A stretch of 64,000 nt of DNA from the NCBI RefSeq assembly GCF_019722725.1, contig NZ_CP077941.1, forward strand, positions 992,001 to 1,056,000. Direction: 5' to 3'. Under the pieces are notes generated by a model. It saw only the letters and a list, made by a program, of their open reading frames with translations, did not search any database and was not told the origin of the DNA. Positions 50,352 through 59,999 of the stretch are shown here, one piece after another. Made by a program: the position numbers and the translations under genes. Numbering within the stretch: position 1 is the stretch's first letter; every line of letters starts with the position of its first letter. This stretch comes from Vreelandella profundi. GTDB taxonomy: Bacteria > Pseudomonadota > Gammaproteobacteria > Pseudomonadales > Halomonadaceae.

Positions 50352-53300
50352 ATGCACTACGTTGCGATTGAAGAGAGCCGGCAAGATCTTTTGAAACAGC
50401 TGCAGGAACGACTAAATGCGCGGTTAGAGCCTGCCCGCGCGGCAACTGTAGATGCCTTCGCTCGACACTTTTATGCCACCGTGCCGGTGGAAGACCTAGT
50501 GGATCGTCGCTTAGACGACCTGTATGGCGCCACGCTGTCGATCTGGCAGTTCTTGCAGCACCACGACCCGCAAAGCCCCAAGGTACGGGTGTTTAATCCC
50601 GACTTTGAAGAGAACGGCTGGCAGTCGACACACACCTTTGTGGCTGTTCTGCATGAGGATATGCCGTTTCTAGTTGACTCGGTGCGTATCGAGCTTAACC
50701 GTCGCGGTTTGACGGTTCACGCCATTCAAAACGCCGTGCTGGCAGTGGCGCGTGATGAGCGCCATCAGCTGCAGTCGCTGACGTCGCCACGCGATGAGAA
50801 CGCGCCTGAAGCGCGTGAGTCGCTAATCGTGATTGAGGTCGACCGCCATACCGATACGGCGCTGCTGGAAAAAATTGAGCAAAATTTGCACGAAGTGCTG
50901 CGCGATGTACGTACTGCCGTGGGCGATTACGACGCCATGTGCTCGCAAATTACCGAGTCGATTCAAGAGCTAGAAAAAAACTGCCCGCCGCAAATTGATC
51001 CCGACGACCACGAAGAGGCGATTGCCTTTTTAGAGTGGCTACTCAAGGATAACTTTACCTTCCTGGGCTACGATGAATATTGCTTGGAAGACGGCGAGCT
51101 AGGAAGCCAACTGCAGCGCGATAACGACAGCGTGCTGGGCGTTTTCCGCCTAGACCAGCCGCGTTACTGTGAGCGTATTCGCACCGAAGAGGGTGTGGAT
51201 GAGGACAATGGCTACGTGCTGGTGCCCCAGCTGCTTTCCTTCGCGAAAAGTGCGCATCATTCGCGGGTACATCGCCCTACGTATCCTGATTACATCACCG
51301 TTGACCGCTACGACGATGACGGCAATGTTATTGGCGAGCGGCGTTTCTTCGGTTTGTTTACCTCGACGGTTTATAACGAATCGCCACGCAATATTCCGCT
51401 GCTACGCCGTCGGCTGAAAGCGGTGATGGATATCGCTGGCTTCAATCCTCAGGGGCATAACGGTAAGCAGCTGCTTCAGGTATTGGAAGTCTATCCCCGC
51501 GATGATCTGTTTCAGATTGACACCGAGTCGCTTGCCAGCACTTCGCTTGGCATTCTGAATATTCGTGAGCGCCGCCAGGTGCGGCTATTTATCCGCGCCG
51601 ATATCAGTGGCAAGTTCTACTCCTGCCTGGTCTTTGTACCTCGCGATGTGTTTACGACGGACCTGCGTCAGCGAATTCAAAACGTGCTGTGCGACGAGCT
51701 GGATGCCCACTTTGGCGATTTCAATACTTATCTCTCCGAGTCGGTGCTGGCGCGTATTCAGCTGATTCTGCGCTTTAACGGCGATGCGCCAAGCGACTAC
51801 GATCTCAAGCGCCTTGAAAGCAAAGTGGCGCGGCTAGCGCGTAGCTGGCGGGATGAGCTGCAAAGCGCGATGATTGAAGGCTTTGGTGAAGAGCACGCGA
51901 ATCACCTGATGGATCAGTTCCGCGAAGCGTTTTCAGCCAGCTACCGTGAAGACTTCTCGGCGCGTACGGCGGTGTTTGACGTCCAGCATCTGCTAACGCT
52001 GGACAACGGCGATGACCTTTCGCTGTCGCTTTATCGCCCGCTAGAAGAGCAAGGCGGCGGTGTGAACCTGAAACTGTTCCACCGCGAATCGCAAATTCCG
52101 CTCTCAGACGTGCTGCCGATGATGGAAAATCTCGGCCTGCGGGTAATCGGTGAGCGTCCCTACGACATTAACGCCCCCGGCCAGCGCTACTGGATTCACG
52201 ATTTCGAGCTTGAGCACAGCGGTACGGACGTCAATCTAAGCGACATGCGCGATGTGTTTAGCGAAGCCTTCAAGCGCATATGGGCCGGCGAAGCTGACAA
52301 CGATGCCTTCAACCGCCTGATTATTGGCGCGGGGCTCGACTGGCGAGAAGTCGCGATGCTGCGCGGCTACGCACGCTATCTCAAACAAATCCGCTTTGGT
52401 ATGTCTCAGGATTACATTGCCGCTACGCTGGCGAATTATCCGGCGATCACCAAAGAACTGGTGGCGCTATTCAGCCTGCGCTTTGATCCTGAACAGCAGA
52501 GCCATGCAACCGATGACTCCATTGCGCGTTTGAACGAGCACTTGGAAGGCGTTGGCAGCCTTAACGATGACCAGCTGCTGCGCCGCTTTATGGAGCTGAT
52601 CCTCGCCACGCTGCGGACCAACTATTATCAGCTCGCCGAAGACGGCCGCTTTAAAGACTATATCGCCTATAAGCTTGAGCCCTCCAAAGTCACCGGTATG
52701 CCTAAGCCGCGGCCGATGTTTGAGATTTTTGTCTGCTCGCCACGGGTTGAGGGCGTGCATCTGCGCGGCGGTAAAGTGGCGCGTGGCGGTCTGCGCTGGT
52801 CTGATCGTTTTGAAGACTACCGCACCGAAGTATTAGGGCTAGTCAAAGCACAGCAGGTGAAGAATGCGGTGATCGTGCCGGTAGGCGCCAAAGGCGGCTT
52901 CGTTTGCAAACGCATGCCTGAGAATGCCAGCCGTGAAGTGGTGCAAAAAGAAGGCATTGCCTGCTATCAGATATTTATTCGCGCGCTGCTGGATGTCACG
53001 GATAACTTAGTCGGCAGCGAGGTTGTACCGCCGACAAATGTTGTTCGCCATGATGAGGACGATGCGTACTTGGTCGTCGCTGCAGATAAAGGCACCGCGA
53101 CGTTCTCTGATATCGCTAACGCTATTTCTATTGAGTACGGCCATTGGCTGGGCGATGCGTTTGCGTCGGGCGGCGAAAATGGCTACGACCATAAGAAAAT
53201 GGCGATTACCGCCCGCGGCGCCTGGGAGTCCGTTAAGCGACACTTCAAAAACCTTGATTTGGATACCCAGCGTGAGCTGTTCAGCGTGGTCGGGATCGGC

Positions 53301-55187
53301 GACATGGCCGGTGATGTGTTCGGCAACGGCATGCTGCTTTCCGACAAAATTCAGCTGGTAAGTGCGTTTAACCATCTGCATATCTTTGTCGATCCTAATC
53401 CGGATGCCGACGCCGCCTTTGCTGAGCGCAAACGGCTGTTTGCACTGCCGCGCTCCAGCTGGGAAGACTACAGCCAGGAGCTGATCTCTGCCGGTGGCGG
53501 TATCTTTAGCCGCAGCGCTAAGTCGATCGCTATCACGCCTGAAATGCAGCAGGTATTTGGCATTGAGGAGGCGCGCCTTTCGCCTAATGAGCTGATTCGC
53601 GCCATGCTCAAATCCAAGGTGGATTTGATTTGGAACGGCGGTATCGGTACCTATGTGAAAGGCTCTGATGAGACCGACGCTGACGTGGGTGACAAAGCCA
53701 ACGACACGCTGCGGATTAACGGCAACGATTTGAACTGTCGGGTGGTCGGAGAGGGCGGCAACCTTGGTATGACCCAGCGCGGACGTATGGAAGCGGCTGC
53801 CAACGGCGTACGTGTGTATACCGATTTCATTGATAACGCGGGCGGCGTGAACTGCTCTGACCACGAGGTCAATATCAAAATCTTGATTGACGAAGTGGTC
53901 AAACGTGGCGATATGACTGAAAAACAGCGCAACCAGCTGTTAGCGGAAATGACAGACGAAGTGGCCGATCTGGTCATCCTGGATAATTACCGCCAAAGTC
54001 AGGCGCTAGACCTATCGGCGATTCTTTCTAATCAATCGCTGGGGCCCTATCGCCGCTTTATCAGCGAGCTGGAGGCTGCCGGGCAGATCGATCGCGAGCT
54101 TGAGTTCCTGCCCACCGATGAGGTGTTAAAAGAGCGCGGCAGCAATGCGCAAGGTATGCGCCTGCCGGAACTTTCGGTACTGATTTCTTATGCCAAGAGC
54201 ACGCTGAAGGGCGATTTGATCACGTCCGATGTGCCCGACGACAGCTACATTCATCGCCATCTTGAGCGGCTGTTCCCAAGGGTGTTGGTTGAGCGTTTTA
54301 AAGATGAAATGTATGAGCACCGTCTAAAGCGTGAAATCGTTGCGACCCAAGTCGCCAACGACTTGGTGGATCACATGGGCATCGTGTTTGTGCGCCGCCT
54401 GATTGACTCAACCGGGGCGGGCCGTGCTGACGTTGCGCGCGCCTACGTGGTGGCGCGCGATAGCTTCAACTTGGCCGGGCTGTGGGCGCAAATTGAGGCC
54501 TTGGATAACCAGGTGCCTAACCGCATTCAGTATTCCATGATGCTCGATTTGATGCGCTTAATTCGCCGCGCTACGCGCTGGTTCGTGCGCCAGCACATGG
54601 GGCTTTCCACCCAGGATACTATTGAGTATTTCGCTCCACGCTTGGCGCAGTTGCAAGAAGGAATCGGTGAGCTGCTGAGTGGCGAAGAGCTTAGCGGCTG
54701 GAATGCGCGCCGTGACGAGCTGTTAGACGCCGGTGTGCCTGAAGCCTTAGCGTCTACCGTCGCGGCGTCATCAAGCCTTTACGCCGGCTTAGGTATCATC
54801 CAAGCCGCTCGTTTAACCAATGAAAAACCTCAGCGAGTCGCCGAGGTGCTGTACGCCATTGGCAGCCGGTTAGAACTGCCGTGGATGATTCAGCAGGTGA
54901 ACCAATTGGAAGTTCGTGACGCTTGGCAGGCCCAGGCACGGGAAACTTTCCGTGACGATATCGAGCGCCAGCAGCTGGCCCTAACCACCAGCGTATTGAA
55001 GCTTGATGCGGGTAGTCGCGATGCTGAGGAGCGTGTGGCGCAGTGGTTAGATCAGCACGCTGATCTGCATCGCCGCTGGTGTCGTCTTATCGAAGAGGTG
55101 CGCAGCGGGAATGAGGGTGGCTTTGCACTCTTCGCCGTGGCGGTGCGCGAACTGGTGGATCTGGCCGAGAGCGATAGCGAAGCCTAA
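50352..55187 (+). CDS. gdhB: NAD-specific glutamate dehydrogenase (large GDH)
   Basis: The 1611-residue length is that of the GDH-180 class (about 1620). It deaminates glutamate to 2-oxoglutarate and feeds the TCA cycle. Three N-terminal ACT-like regulatory regions (for example FVAVLHEDMPFLVDSVRIELNRRGLTVHAIQNAVLAV) precede the catalytic core. The core shows GGLRWSDRFEDYRTEVLGLVKAQQVKNAVIVPVGAKGGFV near residue 810 and GIGDMAGDVFGNGML near 990. A long helical C-terminal region follows. GAGGTGATGG precedes the ATG. A strong hairpin ends the unit. Confidence 0.97.
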   Translation: MHYVAIEESRQDLLKQLQERLNARLEPARAATVDAFARHFYATVPVEDLVDRRLDDLYGATLSIWQFLQHHDPQSPKVRVFNPDFEENGWQSTHTFVAVLHEDMPFLVDSVRIELNRRGLTVHAIQNAVLAVARDERHQLQSLTSPRDENAPEARESLIVIEVDRHTDTALLEKIEQNLHEVLRDVRTAVGDYDAMCSQITESIQELEKNCPPQIDPDDHEEAIAFLEWLLKDNFTFLGYDEYCLEDGELGSQLQRDNDSVLGVFRLDQPRYCERIRTEEGVDEDNGYVLVPQLLSFAKSAHHSRVHRPTYPDYITVDRYDDDGNVIGERRFFGLFTSTVYNESPRNIPLLRRRLKAVMDIAGFNPQGHNGKQLLQVLEVYPRDDLFQIDTESLASTSLGILNIRERRQVRLFIRADISGKFYSCLVFVPRDVFTTDLRQRIQNVLCDELDAHFGDFNTYLSESVLARIQLILRFNGDAPSDYDLKRLESKVARLARSWRDELQSAMIEGFGEEHANHLMDQFREAFSASYREDFSARTAVFDVQHLLTLDNGDDLSLSLYRPLEEQGGGVNLKLFHRESQIPLSDVLPMMENLGLRVIGERPYDINAPGQRYWIHDFELEHSGTDVNLSDMRDVFSEAFKRIWAGEADNDAFNRLIIGAGLDWREVAMLRGYARYLKQIRFGMSQDYIAATLANYPAITKELVALFSLRFDPEQQSHATDDSIARLNEHLEGVGSLNDDQLLRRFMELILATLRTNYYQLAEDGRFKDYIAYKLEPSKVTGMPKPRPMFEIFVCSPRVEGVHLRGGKVARGGLRWSDRFEDYRTEVLGLVKAQQVKNAVIVPVGAKGGFVCKRMPENASREVVQKEGIACYQIFIRALLDVTDNLVGSEVVPPTNVVRHDEDDAYLVVAADKGTATFSDIANAISIEYGHWLGDAFASGGENGYDHKKMAITARGAWESVKRHFKNLDLDTQRELFSVVGIGDMAGDVFGNGMLLSDKIQLVSAFNHLHIFVDPNPDADAAFAERKRLFALPRSSWEDYSQELISAGGGIFSRSAKSIAITPEMQQVFGIEEARLSPNELIRAMLKSKVDLIWNGGIGTYVKGSDETDADVGDKANDTLRINGNDLNCRVVGEGGNLGMTQRGRMEAAANGVRVYTDFIDNAGGVNCSDHEVNIKILIDEVVKRGDMTEKQRNQLLAEMTDEVADLVILDNYRQSQALDLSAILSNQSLGPYRRFISELEAAGQIDRELEFLPTDEVLKERGSNAQGMRLPELSVLISYAKSTLKGDLITSDVPDDSYIHRHLERLFPRVLVERFKDEMYEHRLKREIVATQVANDLVDHMGIVFVRRLIDSTGAGRADVARAYVVARDSFNLAGLWAQIEALDNQVPNRIQYSMMLDLMRLIRRATRWFVRQHMGLSTQDTIEYFAPRLAQLQEGIGELLSGEELSGWNARRDELLDAGVPEALASTVAASSSLYAGLGIIQAARLTNEKPQRVAEVLYAIGSRLELPWMIQQVNQLEVRDAWQAQARETFRDDIERQQLALTTSVLKLDAGSRDAEERVAQWLDQHADLHRRWCRLIEEVRSGNEGGFALFAVAVRELVDLAESDSEA

Positions 55188-55230
55188 CATCGCGGCTTTT
55201 ATTGCTTAGTCATTGGTTCGTGGTACGTTA

Positions 55231-55266
55231 AAGCGCGCCCTGGTTCTCCACCAGGGCGCGCTTTAT
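55231..55266 (+). terminator. gdhB terminator
   Basis: AAGCGCGCCCTGG pairs perfectly (13 bp) with CCAGGGCGCGCTT around TTCTCCA, then TTATT. Confidence 0.9.
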
Positions 55267-55312
55267 TGCGTTATACTGGCGCCCGTTTTCGATCCGCTTC
55301 AAGAGACTCGCC

Positions 55313-56344
55313 ATGTACGCCCTTGCCCGCTCGCTGTTCTTTCGTATCGATCCAGAAACCTCCCACGGGATCGCGCTAAGCGCGCTTGAGTCACTGCATC
55401 GTATCGGTGGCGTGCCGCGCTTGTTTGGTCAGCCGGTCAATGATCCTATCGAGTTAATGGGGCTACGGTTTGCTAATCGGGTTGGCTTGGCCGCCGGGCT
55501 GGACAAGAATGCAGACCATCTTGACGCGCTGGGTGCGCTGGGATTTGGGTTTGTAGAGGTCGGGACCGTCACCCCAGAGCCACAGCCAGGCAACCCCAAG
55601 CCACGGCTATTTCGCTTGGCTCAGCATGACGCGATCATCAACCGCTTTGGTTTTAATAACAAAGGGGTTGAGCATCTGATTCAACAGGTTAAAAAACGCC
55701 ATTACGGCGGCATTGTGGGCATCAACATTGGTAAAAACCTAACCACCGCGGTAGAGCAGGCGCTGGACGATTACCTGCTGTGTCTAGACGCAGTGCATTC
55801 TTGCGCGGATTACATTGCCGTTAATGTCTCCTCGCCGAATACGCCTGGCCTGCGCAGCCTACAGTTTGGTGAACAGCTAGATGCACTGCTGGGGCCTATT
55901 CGCGCGCGCGCCACAGCGTTAAATACGCAAGCGGGTCGCCACGTGCCTCTGCTGATCAAAATTGCCCCAGACATGAGCGAAGAAGAAGTCGCGCTGATGG
56001 CGGGAAGCATTGAGCGCAACGCGTTGGATGGCGTCATCGCTACCAATACCACTGTTTCCCGTGAGGCGGTTCAGGGCGACCCACAGGCTGACGAGGCCGG
56101 TGGGCTGTCAGGGCGGCCGGTTTTCGAGGCGTCTAATCGTATTATTCGACAGCTGCGTGAGCATTTGCCAACGCTGCCCATTATAGGCGTCGGGGGGATT
56201 GATAGTGCCGCTGCGGCTACGGCGAAAATTGCCGCTGGTGCGGATTTAGTGCAGCTTTATTCAGGCTTGATTTATCAAGGCCCGAAGCTAGTGGGCGAGT
56301 GTGCTAAGGTATTGAAGACATCCGGCACTAAAAAAGCCCACTGA
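55313..56344 (+). CDS. pyrD: Dihydroorotate dehydrogenase (quinone), class 2
   Basis: The 343-residue membrane-associated flavoenzyme oxidises dihydroorotate in pyrimidine synthesis. The N-terminal amphipathic region (MYALARSLFFRIDPETSHGIAL) docks to the membrane. FANRVGLAAGLDKNADHLDALGALGFGFVEVGTVTP holds FMN contacts. The class 2 catalytic base is Ser174 in NVSSPNTPGL. The stop codon lies within a hairpin that also ends transcription. rmf converges from the other side. Confidence 0.97.
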   Translation: MYALARSLFFRIDPETSHGIALSALESLHRIGGVPRLFGQPVNDPIELMGLRFANRVGLAAGLDKNADHLDALGALGFGFVEVGTVTPEPQPGNPKPRLFRLAQHDAIINRFGFNNKGVEHLIQQVKKRHYGGIVGINIGKNLTTAVEQALDDYLLCLDAVHSCADYIAVNVSSPNTPGLRSLQFGEQLDALLGPIRARATALNTQAGRHVPLLIKIAPDMSEEEVALMAGSIERNALDGVIATNTTVSREAVQGDPQADEAGGLSGRPVFEASNRIIRQLREHLPTLPIIGVGGIDSAAAATAKIAAGADLVQLYSGLIYQGPKLVGECAKVLKTSGTKKAH

Positions 56345-56357
56345 ATAGGGTGGGCTT
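56334..56357 (+). terminator. pyrD terminator overlapping the stop codon
   Basis: AAGCCCAC pairs with GTGGGCTT around an 8-base loop that holds the TGA. The right arm is followed by ATTAAAA rather than a clean T-run. Confidence 0.6.
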
Positions 56358-56396
56358 ATTAAAAACATTTCGTTTAAACGTTAGAAAATATAAACG

Positions 56397-56606
56397 TTAA
56401 GTCATGACCATGGGATTTTTGTGGATACCGGAAACGCCGGTCATCCCGTCCCACTGGTCGCCGCGACCTTCACGCCAACCGCTCATCCAGTATTCGCGTA
56501 AATTGATATCTTGACTGGGACAATCATCACGAGAGCGACCCGATACACCTGCTTTATAGCCGTGGACATATGCCCGCTGGAAGCGATCACGCTTTTGTCG
56601 TTTCAT
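56397..56606 (-). CDS. rmf: Ribosome modulation factor
   Basis: The 69-residue basic protein (MKRQKRDRFQRAYVHGYKAGVSGRSRDDCP...REYWMSGWREGRGDQWDGM) matches RMF, which joins 70S ribosomes into inactive 100S dimers in stationary phase. It is slightly longer than E. coli RMF (55 residues) at the C-terminus. AGAGG lies seven bases before the ATG. It has a long upstream gap. Confidence 0.96.
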   Translation of the reverse strand: MKRQKRDRFQRAYVHGYKAGVSGRSRDDCPSQDINLREYWMSGWREGRGDQWDGMTGVSGIHKNPMVMT

Positions 56607-56964
56607 TGGCTAACCTCTTTTCACGAAAGCCTTTAAGAAGAAATAGGATGTTATCGAAGCTATTCCTAAAATATGCCCGACAGCATCTGCTATTCCGGGA
56701 GCTTGCTTCAAGAGCGAGCTGCCGCATCAACTTAACTGTCTAGCCCTCACGAGCTGAACGGGTCGAGCGGCGAACTCTTATCCATCATAGGCCTCTTTTA
56801 AACTACCTTTTTAAGAGACCCTGACAGGTAACGCATGCGTTTTTCAGTAGCTACTCTCTTATTGTTAGACCATGATGGGGTCATCTGTCGACTATAAATT
56901 GTCATAAAACGTAAACTCATTTGCTATATATAGGAATATCGCGCCTTTCCGCGCAGCTATTATC
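56607..56964. other. Regulatory gap between rmf and rlmKL
   Basis: No gene is visible in these 358 bp. It contains the rmf upstream region on the minus strand, including an imperfect hairpin AGCTTGCT...AGCGAGCT near 56700, and the rlmKL promoter at the right end. Confidence 0.5.
56899..56930 (+). promoter_or_regulatory. Predicted extended -10 promoter of rlmKL
   Basis: TGCTATATA (56922-56930) is an extended -10 element. TTGTCA lies at 56899-56904 with a long spacer of 20. The predicted start leaves a leader of about 28 bases. Confidence 0.4.
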
Positions 56965-59262
56965 ATGACCAATACCATGACTGAGCCGAGTCAAAACGCC
57001 CCCTTAAGTCTGCTAGCCACCTGCCCGAAAGGCATTGAAGGCCTGCTGCACGATGAACTCATGGCGCTGGGCGCCACGCCGGGTAAAACAACGGTGGCTG
57101 GCGTTTATTTTACTGCCAGCCAAGCGATTGCCTATCGCGTATGCCTGTGGTCGAGATTAGCCAACCGCATCATTTTAACGCTGGTGCGCGAGTCGATGAT
57201 CGATACCGCCGAGCAGGTGCGCGACGTGGTCGCGCGCATTGCCTGGACAAACCACTTGGCGCCCGGCAACACGCTGGCGGTGGATTTTCATGGCCGCAGT
57301 GAGCAGATACGGCATACCCGCTTTGGCGCACAAACGGTCAAAGACGGCGTGGTCGATGCGCTGCAGCTGGCGGGGCAGGAACGCCCCAACGTCGATATTA
57401 AAACGCCGCATTTGCGTATTTATGCTCACCTGCACCGGATGAACTTGACCATTGGCCTCGATCTTTCAGGTGAAAGTTTGCACCGCCGTGGCTATCGACT
57501 CGATGTTGGCCATGCCCCACTGAAAGAAAATTTGGCCGCCGCGCTGCTGGTGCGTGCGGGATGGCCGGAACGACTTAAAGCCGGTGAGCCGCTGATTGAC
57601 CCGCTGTGTGGCGCGGGAACGCTGCTTATTGAAGCCGCGATGATGGCCGCCGATCAAGCGCCTAACCTCAATCGCGCGCGGTTTGGTTTTCACGGCTGGG
57701 CAGGGCACGATGACGCCCTATGGCATGAGCAAAAGCGTGAAGCCGAAGCGCGCGCATCGATTGGCCGTAAACGTTGCAAAGCCCAGCTGTTAGGTTTTGA
57801 TCAGAGTCCGGCGGCACTAACGGCTGCGAAAGCCAACGCTATGCGGGCCGGTATCCCCGCGTTAATGACCCTGCATGGTCAGAGTCTTGCTCAGCTTACC
57901 CGGCCCGATACGCTGACCGCGCAAAGCGGCCTGCTGATTACTAATCCGCCTTATGGCGAGCGCCTGGGTGAGCTGCCCGAGCTTGTGCGCCTATACGCGC
58001 AGCTGGGCGAGAAAGCCAAAGCACTGTTCCCTGGCTGGACGCTGGCAGTCTTTACCGGCAACCCTGATTTGGGTCATCGGCTAGCAATGCGGGCGCACAA
58101 GCAGTACGCGCTCAAAAACGGCGCCCTGGATGCCAAGCTGCTGCTGATGGATGTGGGTGGGCCGGCGCATGCCCCTGATGCCGAGAGCGCGGCTTCCGCG
58201 GATAATGGCGGGGTGGCGTCAGCGGCTAGCGCAGAAAGTCGTGAGGCCTCAAATGAAGTCTCGGCTGCTTCCGATACGCAAGTGGTTGCAAACGATTCAG
58301 CTGCGCCAAAAGCTCAAGACAATGCGCAAATGTTTGCCAATCGCCTGATCAAAAATCAGAAGCGCCTGAAAAAGTGGCTGAAGCAGAGCGGCGAAACGAG
58401 CTACCGCGTGTACGACGCCGATATGCCCGAGTATGCCCTGGCGGTGGACCGTTACGGTGATCGTGTGCACGTGCAGGAATATGCGGCGCCCAGCTCAATC
58501 AACCCTTCTCAGGCGCAAAAGCGCTTGTATGACGCCTTGGAAGTGATGCCAGAGGCGCTGAACGTTGATGCCAGTAAAATCTATATTAAACGCCGCGAAC
58601 GGCAGACTGGCAGCGCCCAGTATCAAAAGCGTGGCGCGAGCGGTGAGCGTTTTGAAGTGCAGGAGGGAGACGCGCGGCTTTGGGTGAATCTGCGTGACTA
58701 TCTCGACACCGGATTATTTCTGGATCATCGTCCGGTGCGTCGCATGCTGGGTGAAATGGCCAGCGGCAAGCGCTTCTTAAACTTGTTCTGTTATACCGCT
58801 ACGGCAACGGTGCAAGCGGCATTGGGCGGCGCTAGTGACAGCGTCAGCGTGGATATGTCTAACACCTATCTTGAGTGGGCTAAAGACAACTTCGCGCTGA
58901 ATAAGCTTGATACACGCCTGCACCGGGTCGTACGCGATGACTGCTTCCGCTGGTTAGAAACCGCGAGTACCGAGTTTGATCTGATCTTCATGGATCCGCC
59001 GACATTTTCTAACTCTAAGAAGATGCGCGACACGCTAGATGTGCAGCGTGACCATCCGCGTCTCGTGGATCTCGCTATGGCGCGCTTAGCACCCGGCGGC
59101 ACGCTAGTGTTTTCTAACAACCAGCGGCGATTTAAGCTGGATGAAGCGCTCAGCGAACGTTACGCGGTAGAGGATATTACCGGACGCAGCTTTGACCCCG
59201 ACTTCCAGCGGCGGACTAATTTGCACCATGTGTTCCTACTCCGTCATCCAGCGGCGCATTAA
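56965..59262 (+). CDS. rlmL: Bifunctional 23S rRNA methyltransferase RlmKL
   Basis: The 765-residue protein joins RlmL (m2G2445) and RlmK (m7G2069). A THUMP domain and the first Rossmann methyltransferase fill residues 15-395 (DPLCGAGTLLIEAAMMA, catalytic TNPPYGERLGE). The second methyltransferase runs from about 455 (LNLFCYTATATVQAALGG, MDPPTFSNSKKM). An Ala/Ser-rich linker of about 55 residues lies between (near 400-450). The start lacks a clear ribosome site; the ATG at 56977 is a possible alternative. Confidence 0.95.
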   Translation: MTNTMTEPSQNAPLSLLATCPKGIEGLLHDELMALGATPGKTTVAGVYFTASQAIAYRVCLWSRLANRIILTLVRESMIDTAEQVRDVVARIAWTNHLAPGNTLAVDFHGRSEQIRHTRFGAQTVKDGVVDALQLAGQERPNVDIKTPHLRIYAHLHRMNLTIGLDLSGESLHRRGYRLDVGHAPLKENLAAALLVRAGWPERLKAGEPLIDPLCGAGTLLIEAAMMAADQAPNLNRARFGFHGWAGHDDALWHEQKREAEARASIGRKRCKAQLLGFDQSPAALTAAKANAMRAGIPALMTLHGQSLAQLTRPDTLTAQSGLLITNPPYGERLGELPELVRLYAQLGEKAKALFPGWTLAVFTGNPDLGHRLAMRAHKQYALKNGALDAKLLLMDVGGPAHAPDAESAASADNGGVASAASAESREASNEVSAASDTQVVANDSAAPKAQDNAQMFANRLIKNQKRLKKWLKQSGETSYRVYDADMPEYALAVDRYGDRVHVQEYAAPSSINPSQAQKRLYDALEVMPEALNVDASKIYIKRRERQTGSAQYQKRGASGERFEVQEGDARLWVNLRDYLDTGLFLDHRPVRRMLGEMASGKRFLNLFCYTATATVQAALGGASDSVSVDMSNTYLEWAKDNFALNKLDTRLHRVVRDDCFRWLETASTEFDLIFMDPPTFSNSKKMRDTLDVQRDHPRLVDLAMARLAPGGTLVFSNNQRRFKLDEALSERYAVEDITGRSFDPDFQRRTNLHHVFLLRHPAAH

Positions 59263-59285
59263 GTCTGCCAGAGGAGAGCATTGGT

Positions 59286-59621
59286 ATGATTCGGCTATCG
59301 CTTTATACAACCCAGGGCTGCCACCTATGCACTCAGCTAGAGACGTTGGTGGCCACGCTGACGAATCAACGAGTGTGGCTGCATCATATTGAGATTAGCG
59401 ATGATGCTGAGCTGGTCGAGCGCTACGGTACGCGCATACCGGTGCTGATGGATAGTCGAGGGGATGAGCTGGAACGTGGCTTCGAATTAGCGCGCTTGAG
59501 CGCTTGGCTACGTGAACGCGGCTGGTTGAATGAAACGGCGCTGGCGGCGCTTGCAACGCCGCCAGATGCTGCGGCACCTAGCGGTGCTCATGAGCGTAGC
59601 GGGCGACGCTTTTTAGGCTAG
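59286..59621 (+). CDS. Glutaredoxin-like (DUF836-type) protein
   Basis: The 111-residue thioredoxin-fold protein has the CxxC motif in TTQGCHLCTQLE near residue 12 and the cis-Pro in YGTRIPVLMD near 50. This group is related to YbbN/DUF836 glutaredoxins. The C-terminal 25 residues are a polar tail. GGAGAG precedes the ATG. It lies 23 bases after rlmKL and may be co-transcribed. Confidence 0.85.
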   Translation: MIRLSLYTTQGCHLCTQLETLVATLTNQRVWLHHIEISDDAELVERYGTRIPVLMDSRGDELERGFELARLSAWLRERGWLNETALAALATPPDAAAPSGAHERSGRRFLG

Positions 59622-59633
59622 CGAGTGAGCTGC

Positions 59634-59915
59634 TTAAATCAAATCCAGCAGTGAGAGCTGACGCATGGCCTCTTGGCCTTCAGGCGTATGGTCGGCCACT
59701 TCCAGTATCTTGCGGAAACCCCGTGAGGACTGGATCGTGGCCTCGTCTTCAAGCCACATCTGGGCTTGGCCCAAGGTGTCGGCTAGCTGATGTTTCAAAC
59801 CGCCAAACTGAGTGCCAATTTGGCCCCAGGCGCGACTGAAAATCCAATCACCAAACATATCCTGGTGAATATGAACCAACACATAGTCATGGTTGGTTTC
59901 CCAGCGTACGATCAC
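59634..59915 (-). CDS. Small WGR-like domain protein
   Basis: The 93-residue protein is nearly all one domain. HDYVLVHIHQDMFGDWIFSRAWGQIGTQFGGLKHQLADTLGQAQMWLEDEATIQSSRGF has the order of the WGR domain. It carries the hallmark WGQIGT in place of WGRIGT and the terminal RGF for RGY. WGR domains occur in PARP1 and in bacterial molybdate-related proteins and bind DNA or proteins. The GTG start has AAGGAG before it. It is convergent with the glutaredoxin gene. Function unknown. Confidence 0.65.
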   Translation of the reverse strand: MIVRWETNHDYVLVHIHQDMFGDWIFSRAWGQIGTQFGGLKHQLADTLGQAQMWLEDEATIQSSRGFRKILEVADHTPEGQEAMRQLSLLDLI

Positions 59916-59999
59916 AACACTCTCCTTAAATGCCCTTTAAACACGCCTGCACATCAAACTCTCGCGGGCGTATTGTAAAGCCCGGATACCCAAACGCCT

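Noticed and set aside
53007..53864. 285-codon open frame antisense to gdhB
   Set aside because: It lies wholly inside the conserved catalytic core of GdhB. Its residues look like the antisense reading of GC-rich codons, with no start signal.
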